Below are positions 56,650 through 64,000 of a stretch of 64,000 bases of DNA, piece after piece (the stretch's first letter is position 1; each line of letters starts with the position of its first letter). The position numbers and the translations under genes were made by a program. This DNA comes from Beroe ovata (Eukaryota; Ctenophora; Nuda; Beroida; Beroidae): positions 3,576-67,575 of the forward strand of contig CAMPET010000085.1 of the NCBI GenBank assembly GCA_946803715.1. Reading direction: 5' to 3'. The notes beneath the pieces are model-generated. The model ran no database searches. It saw only the letters and a list, made by a program, of their open reading frames with translations, and was not told where the DNA came from.

Positions 56650-59600
56650 GTATGTTATGTCGTTGTATCTGATATGGCTCAATGGGTAGTGTATCACGTC
56701 CACTTGATGGGTTTTCTTGTATCTCAAAATATGATGATGTGTATCCCTGAAACTATTCATGATGAGTATAGAATATTTCAGATGCCTTGACCGCAGACTG
56801 TTGACCACAGGAGAACCAGAATCCAAATATTCTAACCGCCACGGCACCAGCAACCAAACCATACGGCACCATATACACACTCAGACAGACAAAACCCTCC
56901 ACCCTAATTCACAGTTCACACTCTACAGCACACTCTCTCTCTCAATCGGCCAATTTGCTGCCACAAGAAATACGCACCCCGACTGTTTTCAGTGCACACT
57001 CCTACTGGGTGTATGTTGTAAGGGTGATACATTTCACTGGGAAATGATACCCTGCTAGATGCATCACAGATCCTACTCCCCCACCCTCCCTCAGAAAGTC
57101 GGATCTTTGTTCCATACATATGGTGCAAAGAATCCTCAGAACATAGCCCAAATTTGATTGTAATAAGTAGTGTTGATCAGTTATTAACTGAAAGAAAAAT
57201 GATAGAAGAATGAGATTCAGATAGTATGACTCATTGATCATGAATTGAACCTTACTCCATTCATCAACTGACATTTTTGGATTAAAACGACTGCTTTATC
57301 TTTAGGATCTCCATGAGACTATGAGAATTATGATTTTTATAACATATTGTTGCTATCCTCAGTTGATAAGTGGGGTATGAATCTCCCTACCTACTTGATT
57401 TAATAAGTAGTGTTGATAAGTTTGAGTGGTGACTAATATCGTCTCTGATTAGCTAGCTGAATTCAGATTGTATAATATATGATAATGCTTGATAGTTATG
57501 TCCATCAATTGGTTGCTTGAAATAGTTTCCACTTTCCACAGTAGCTATATTTGGACGTACAAGTCTTCTATCATTTGACATTAGGTTGAATTTTATCATT
57601 GATTGAAGTCGTATTGATAGGAAATAGTCATGGATAGAATCTGACAGCTATGACAACATTATTATTAACTATTTAACACATCTGATGTGCTCCTCTATCA
57701 GTTATAGTGTTTAGAGGAGGTATGATAAACAATACCACAGATGGTTGATGAACAGCAGTATGATGAAACTCAGACTGGGGATGCTAAGATTAGAGACCTC
57801 GGATGTAAGTATTGACTCCTGTAATTGCTTTGATAATATGTATGCATAAAGGATGATTTAAATTGATCCATCTATGATGGACTGTCTTCAATTATACCTA
57901 ATTCCAGTGCATTCCATCAAGATTTTCAGCATTTATGAATAGCATTTACGGCCCCTTCAGAATGTGAAATCTCCACCAAGTTCTTCATGCTGATACCGCC
58001 TACTCTTTTAGTATTATACCTTGTGTAGCACGGGTACTGGAACAAAATGTGTGAAGTACCCTATTATAGTTTGTGAACAAAGAGAAGAATTTTATCATAT
58101 CAATGTTGTCTCCCTGAGAAATACAATGCTCAAAAATATCATCCAAACAGACTTAATAACATTGATACCTATTCAATCTATTCAATTGATTGATCTATTC
58201 AGTTGATATATTAAGAACTTTATTGATACCTATCTATTATTTAATCTATTCAATAGTAACTGCTCAAACTCAAATGTAGCGACACTGGATGTTTTTCTAT
58301 GATCATGATAGGAACTATGTGAGTCATGTTTGTCAATGTGTTACGTCTGTGTGCCCGTGCTGGTATTAGAACTGTGCTGAAATCGAATTATAGATTTGGT
58401 ATTGATACACATTGAAAACACCCACTGTCAACACTGTTAAAGTTTTATACCTACACCTGATCTAACATGTGATAACAAGGCCTTATATAGCTCAGGATAT
58501 TGTAGGGTTGCACTTACCCGAGACTCGAGAGTCTGCAACAGCAATCAAATCACAGATCTAAGATCAGTTGAGCAGGTTTTCCAACATAAAAAACTAGATC
58601 AGATAGCTTGGAACTTGTTATGTCATGAACGATAGCAGGTACCTACTGTAATTAACGTAGCAGGTTAGCAGAAACCATCGGATCTCAATGACGTTAAAAG
58701 GTTCAAACGGATTCACAGAGAACTTGTTGAGGGAATGAAAAGGAATTAATATTATTTTACTAGGAATGACATGTTTTCCCAGCCTTACATTACATCAAAT
58801 TGGGAGATTATTAACATAGTTTAGAAAAGAATGTATTGAGTGGCTTACCTAGTTACTTATGCTGCTTTATCTCATGACTCCACGTGCTTGCAGCCTGTCA
58901 GGTATTGGGATATTGAGAAATAGTCACCGATTTGTAGGAGATGGTAGTTATCACTTATATCACTAATTATTATGCTGACCGCTGGGTTGGAATTGCCAAA
59001 TGCCAAGGATGTTGGTAAGATGCATCCGTTACAAATTTGTTACCTCCCGACTTCTGCTACGTTAAGTGAATAAGTGAGAGCGTCTATCATCGTTCATTAA
59101 CACGAAGTCTTATAGGTATTAGTCTATCATTGGAGAAGAACCAGTTAGTCGTCACAAAGCACCTTTGCACGAAAAACCCATTGTTGATGATATCTTCCTC
59201 GCCATAAGACATCATGCTTCTTTCAGACGTATGCAGAGATATGTACAGGTACCCAAGTCTATAATTGAGCCGTGCTGATCCTCCAAAACCTATATTTTTC
59301 CTTTCAGTGGCTGCCTTAACAACTGTAAATAAGGTAAAAAGTGTATCAACAACCAAGATAGGTGTTGTAAGCATATTTGAAATTCAGTTGCCTTTTGAAG
59401 AAAAGGAGTAATTATAACACTATGCTACGTGCTAGAATGTTTGTTATTGTCCTCAAATTATTTATTTTTAGCTTAATTACCTATAATTTTAGTTTTTAAA
59501 CTTAGACTGGTTTTGTCTTAGAATCAAAACATTGATTTAGGCAATTTTCGTTGGGTAACGTGACCAAGGGTAAGGTATTATACCAGTCATAATATTATAT

Positions 59601-62180
59601 GGGTATCTGGAGTGACTTTACATTGAGCGATACTCCTACTATTGCATCGGGGGTGTTTTTGCTTGAACCAATCATTTCCCTGATTTCGAGTCATGTGTCT
59701 CAGCGCAGCCAATCATAAGGACGCTTTTACTTTAAAGCTGAAAGGAATGTATAAGACCTGTCATCACAGTGCACTGGACAGCGATGAAAGGCTTTCTGCG
59801 GCCCTCTCAACTTTACTTGTTGTTTTCTGAGGTTTAACCTTTTTCTGAGCACACAATATGAAGTCAGACTTTTTTTCTTTCCTCTGCTTGCCTTCATTAC
59901 TCTGCTGAGAAAGTTTTGTGTTCTATGATTAGTGAGTACAGGGTGTGTATGTGTGTGTGCGTGTGTTAAAATGCAGCTCGCGAGTTTGACAGTCATTCTG
60001 ATACATCTTGTTCACAGTTTCCCCAGCAACACGCTGTGCACTACACTTTGTATACTCTTAACCTTGATAGATGAAGCCGTTCTTTATAGGATGCAACTAA
60101 TTTGAACCTAATTATAGATGTATTTTTCACAATAGGTATCAAGAATAAATCAGACTGGTAGGTATGCTTTGTTGATAGGTATCTCTAGCGTTCGTCTGAT
60201 CGATGAATGAATAAACTTTACTTACCTACGTACTTTAAGATCTTATTTGTGTCATATTATTATCAAAGAAATGTGATACTTTCCATACCTGCTTTGATCT
60301 AATAGCTCTTCATTAGTACCAAACCAGCAAAGAATTCTCACCCACGACTCATCATCTGTTCAAGGAATTGGCTATTGTATCATATTTTGAGGATATCCAG
60401 ATATGTTATTAAAGAGACATAATATACCTCTATAATGTGATCGTATAGGTAGGTACCTAAGCTAGGTACCTACCTACCTACCTACCATAGGTATGAAAAA
60501 CCTATATATTGTAATGGTCTATAACGATTTGCAAGACTTGGCTTTATGAAGAAAACCGCTTGTGTATCATAACCCAGGGTACATGAGGATGATTAGGAAT
60601 TACGTTTGGCACGAATAATGGAGGTAAAAAGATTCATCAATCTATGAACTAAGTTATCCACACTCACCCTGTCTCACGTGACAGCTAAGCTTTCATGACT
60701 GGAAAGATCACTGATAGAGTTAGGGAGTTACCTACTAAGTTAGGGAGAAATCACATCACGTCATCTCAATGGATACCTAGTGATGACATGTGACTGGGCT
60801 GCGTAGTTCCAGAAATTGTAAATAGAGTTGATAGGTACTGATATGCTCTACAAACGCAATTCTTAGGAACTTCGATAGCAAAATCAACTCATTCTGAATC
60901 TCATGATGCATAGTAGCTTTTCAATCATTATTGTAGGCAAGTATTCTCAATAAGCTGGAGGAATAGATGACAATACCAGGTCTCCTTGCTATTGAAACTA
61001 TAAATGTAAAACTACGACTTTTTATGTAAACTAAGATCACTCAGCAAGGCTTGTCAACACCTCTGATACTCTGAGCTTTGAGTTACTAACCTATTAATCA
61101 TACCGTAGTTATTGCCTTTTCTCTTTGCAATGTAATTCCGAATACTTTTTAGTTGTTCCTTGTTCATTTTGTTGTTGCGTGTGTTCAATTAAAGGTATTC
61201 ACTCGATTTCACTATTTATTTATGTTCCTTTTCTGTTAGTTATTGCTTTTTTGTAGGTTGAGACTAAGACCCCGACCAGTCGCGACGTCTCGTGTCACGT
61301 CACGGTCTCGCGCCACGGATTTCCTTGATTTTTTCACTCGCGAAGCCAAATACGCATAACAATAAGGTCAACAATAAGGTCAACAAGATATAGGTCAATT
61401 CTCTGTAAAACTGATCTGGTGACACTAGAAGTACAACTCCACTAGGGGAATGATGTTATCTACAACACAGCTATGGGGTGGTCACGTGATCCAAGTACTT
61501 AGCATGCACCTGTACTGTTCCTTTTCTGTAAGTTATCGCTCTTTTGTAGGTAGCGACTAAGATCCCCACCAGTCGTGACGTCACGTGTCAGGTCACGGTC
61601 TCGCGCCACGGATTTCCTTTTTTTCACTCGCTGATAAGTCTGATTGGGTTCGTGGCACCTAATGTGCCATGTGGGCTTGTATGATTTTAGAGAAGGGGAA
61701 CTGTAGGTATACAGAGGATATTTAGACGGCGTGGGAGGTGAAGTGGGGAATACCAAGGAGCAATTTCGGCTAAACCTATCCGCAGGGCAGTGTGCTGCTC
61801 CACAACTTCCAGTTCACGAAGAAAGGCTCTCCACCCGGGGCACTTCTCTCCTGAAGTATACATTAGATGCCGGCTGCCGGGAACTCAATCAGACTTATAA
61901 GCTCAGATGCATGCTATGTAGGTAGATGGATCACATGAGTCGTGACCTAGGTACCAATGTACCTACCATCCAACACTCATAGCTGTGTTGTAGAATACAC
62001 CATTTCTCTTGAGGAGTTGTACTTATGGTGTCACCTGATAAGTTTCCCTCCCTTGAACTTACCACTTTCACAGAAAATTGACCTGAATCTTGTTGATCTT
62101 GTTGTTGATCTTGTTGCTTATTTTGCTACGCGACGAGTTAGGATAGGTGACGCATGACATGACACGTAACTTATTCTAAC
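56650..62180. other. Gene-poor region with repeat remnants
   Basis: No convincing gene. It holds two remnants of the TAATAAGTAGTGTTGAT motif (57,151-57,175 and about 57,398-57,420), a TAGGTACC-rich palindromic stretch at 60,448-60,486, a (GT)n run at 59,945-59,965, and a direct duplication of about 115 bases (61,223-61,340 and 61,516-61,630) containing GACGTCACGTGTCA-type sequence. Short open frames near 58.0, 59.1-59.9 and 61.5-62.1 kb have no recognisable content. Confidence 0.5.
57741..57804 (+). other. Possible isolated first coding exon
   Basis: CACAG precedes ATG at 57,741; the frame reads MVDEQQYDETQTGDAKIRDLG and ends at a consensus donor, GAT|GTAAGT. It is acidic and hydrophilic, with no family resemblance. 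No partner exon could be found, so this may be chance. Confidence 0.2.
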
Positions 62181-62240
62181 TAGTGTTGACGTCACGACCT
62201 GTTAGGACAAGTTACACATGACGTCATGGGTAACATGACG
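62180..62240 (+). promoter_or_regulatory. Paired CRE-like palindromes upstream of the right-end gene
   Basis: Two perfect TGACGTCA sites at 62,187-62,194 and 62,219-62,226, exactly 32 bases apart (about three helical turns), roughly 230-270 bases before the ATG at 62,456. A further site lies at 61,576-61,583. The TTTTTTTCTGGCAG at about 62,375-62,385 looks like a splice acceptor, so the transcript may begin upstream with a non-coding exon. CREB/ATF-type regulation is an inference. Confidence 0.35.
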
Positions 62241-62455
62241 CGTCACATCATGACTAGTTTGGGTCTATAAGTATGGCAAAACGTCATTGCTGTTTTGTAA
62301 AGTTATCTAGCGCATACTGTTCTTGTAATAATTCTAGTTCAGCTGTATAAGATATCATGATCGTAATGAACATTTTTTTCTGGCAGCCAATGATGCAACT
62401 ATTTGACAGCTGAATATCCCAACCTCCCGGAACACTCCAATTACTAAGAGACTAG

Positions 62456-64000
62456 ATGTCATCCAACAGGGGTATATCTTATGCTGGTAAAAGCAATGCT
62501 GGCGCCCCTAAGAGCAAGCTTGCTGAGTCTTGGCAAAAGAAATCTTCTGGAGTGACTACTGAAGGGTCATCAGCACCTCCTCGAAAGCCATGGGAAAAAC
62601 CGGTATCTAAAGTTTCAAGTAGATTTGGACAAGATGCACCAGCAGAGAGCGCTGGAGTAGGGGCATCACGATTTGTAAACCAACCAGGTTCCAAGTTTGG
62701 CCCTTCAAAGTTTGGTGCCTCGAAGTTCGGTGCTTCCAAAGTTGCACCCGAGGCCGACGTTGGTGCAAAGCCCGAAGCAGCGCAGCAGAAAACAACTCGT
62801 GTTCAGTCACCAGTTCCTACTTCAGAAGATCCGCCACCTTTTCAGAAGAGAGTCAAAACACAATCACCCACGCCAATGGCTTCTCCCTTGAGGGTTGGTT
62901 CGCCTACTCAACGATCAATTCCAGTAAGAGTGGGATCACCGACTCAAAAGACTAATCCAGACTCACCAACTGCTAAAAAAGGTATCCCAGTTCGTGTTAA
63001 CACAGGATCGAGCCCGAAATCAAGCCCTTCATCTGCTAAAAAAGATAGTCCCAAAGGAACTAGAAGAAGCCCACCTGGCAGTCCCAAGCAAGGCTCATCA
63101 AAAGTCTCTAAATTTTCTCGTCTAGGTGCTCTAAAAAGTAAGGGAGCATTGAAGTCAATAGTCAAAGATAGTGGTATGTTAAGGCAGCGAATTGAGCGAG
63201 TCAAAGAATTTGTTAATACTCACAACAAGATCTCAGAGATACAGAAAGAACTGCTGATTAATGCGATTAATCATGAAAGTTACACTTGTAAAGACTTGAA
63301 TCTAGTTATATTTGCTGGACCTGATCTTCAGGCAAGATTCATACTCCCAGGTAAAGATCCGAACAACCCTAAAGTTCTACATTCTTCTACAAAGCAGTTT
63401 ATAAATCTCGCCATATCCAAACTCAAGTTTCCATCCCACATTAAAACCAGGCTCCTCCAAGCAATACAGAATGATCAATGTGAAATTGGACTCAGTAAAG
63501 TCACAATTTTGATGAAATCCGGCAACACAACTCAAAATATCACTCTCAATCTCCCTGGAGTGCTTTACCCACAGATCATACAGAGGGAATCGAACATTGC
63601 TACTGCAAAATTGGTCGAGATAGTTGACAAATTTACTGCAGATAAGAACATGAATGCCACTGAACGTAACTCGGTTTTGTCATCAATCTACAATAACAAT
63701 TATGTTCTGGAAGGTAATAACCTCTCTGTTCTACTCAAAGATGGAGAACAGAGGCAATCTCTTGATCTGGAAGTTGATTCAACTCTACTGGAAAGCAAGA
63801 GTGGCAACAAGGTCTATTTACCCTACTTTTATATCTCCAAGGATGTTCCAGATGAGGAAGTTGCTGAAAAACTCATTGACATTATTAACTCATCAACCAT
63901 CAATCCCGAGAGTAGAGATATTGCAATACGAGCAGTCAAACATGGCAGATACAGACGGGATGGAAACAAAATCTTGATTGAAGGTTTTAAGCGAGATAGT
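62456..64000 (+). CDS. Unrecognised protein: disordered Ser/Pro/Lys-rich region followed by ~70-residue repeats (3' partial)
   Basis: An uninterrupted frame of 515 codons running off the window. The start is fixed by an in-frame TAG immediately before the ATG. Residues 1-240 are low-complexity and basic: KFGPSKFGASKFGASK, two near-copies of PLRVGSPTQ/PVRVGSPTQ, and many SP/TP sites (SPTP, SPPGSPKQ) typical of proline-directed kinase targets. From about residue 242 the sequence becomes regular: four repeats of about 70 residues (the last incomplete), each with a helix, a second helix ending in a pattern like LL-x-AI-x4-Y, and a strand pair with a central Gly (LNLVIFAGPD; VTILMKSGNT; LSVLLKDGEQ; ILIEGF). 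I do not recognise the repeat. A cytoskeletal or scaffold role would fit the basic SP-rich region, but this is a guess. Confidence 0.85.
   Translation, partial: MSSNRGISYAGKSNAGAPKSKLAESWQKKSSGVTTEGSSAPPRKPWEKPVSKVSSRFGQDAPAESAGVGASRFVNQPGSKFGPSKFGASKFGASKVAPEADVGAKPEAAQQKTTRVQSPVPTSEDPPPFQKRVKTQSPTPMASPLRVGSPTQRSIPVRVGSPTQKTNPDSPTAKKGIPVRVNTGSSPKSSPSSAKKDSPKGTRRSPPGSPKQGSSKVSKFSRLGALKSKGALKSIVKDSGMLRQRIERVKEFVNTHNKISEIQKELLINAINHESYTCKDLNLVIFAGPDLQARFILPGKDPNNPKVLHSSTKQFINLAISKLKFPSHIKTRLLQAIQNDQCEIGLSKVTILMKSGNTTQNITLNLPGVLYPQIIQRESNIATAKLVEIVDKFTADKNMNATERNSVLSSIYNNNYVLEGNNLSVLLKDGEQRQSLDLEVDSTLLESKSGNKVYLPYFYISKDVPDEEVAEKLIDIINSSTINPESRDIAIRAVKHGRYRRDGNKILIEGFKRDS

Noticed and set aside
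59087-59374. Minus-strand open frame of 95 codons
   Set aside because: No domain, no clear splice partners, and AT-rich surroundings; I could not support it as a gene.
61499-62157. Short open frames before the right-end gene
   Set aside because: They overlap the 115-base direct duplication and promoter-like sequence, lack splice-consistent extension and have no family resemblance.

Overview
This is a eukaryotic, animal-type window: genes are split into many short exons by GT-AG introns, the protein families are metazoan (RNF213, EGR, FIGNL1), there are interstitial TTAGGG arrays, and intergenic DNA is rich in inverted-repeat elements. I cannot fix the phylum. The compact introns and GalEa-like Ty1/copia debris fit an early-branching or aquatic invertebrate (sponge or cnidarian, for example), but that is only an inference.

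Layout. Positions 64-34,241 (minus strand) hold one very large gene, an RNF213/mysterin-type AAA+ ATPase and RING E3 ligase. Its amino end is near 34.2 kb and its carboxyl end lies beyond position 1. Its introns carry several inverted-repeat elements and a duplicated exon. Positions 34.3-39.9 kb are repeat-rich intergenic DNA with a GC-rich modular repeat and a decayed copia element. An AidB-type acyl-CoA dehydrogenase follows at about 39,957-43,111 (plus), then FIGNL1 at 44,065-49,374 (plus), whose second half of the AAA domain falls in a 977-base assembly gap. A complete EGR zinc-finger gene lies at 49,765-52,485 (minus). Positions 53.4-57.4 kb are a nest of mobile DNA, including a zinc-ribbon/PHD-like ORF and an inverted-repeat element with a telomere-like array inside. 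Positions 57.4-62.2 kb are nearly gene-free. At 62,456 a long uninterrupted plus-strand ORF starts and runs off the window. It encodes a disordered Ser/Pro/Lys-rich region followed by a repeated domain of about 70 residues that I do not recognise.

The genes are individually conserved housekeeping or signalling genes (ubiquitin/AAA+, flavoenzyme, RAD51-linked AAA+, immediate-early transcription factor) with no evident shared pathway. The most novel items are the unrecognised repeat-domain protein at the right end, the RNF213 exon duplication whose second copy has lost its splice acceptor, the shuffled GC-rich palindromic modules, and inverted-repeat elements that carry minisatellite or telomeric arrays. 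Exon boundaries were placed by eye from splice signals, reading phase and family resemblance, and may be off by a few bases.
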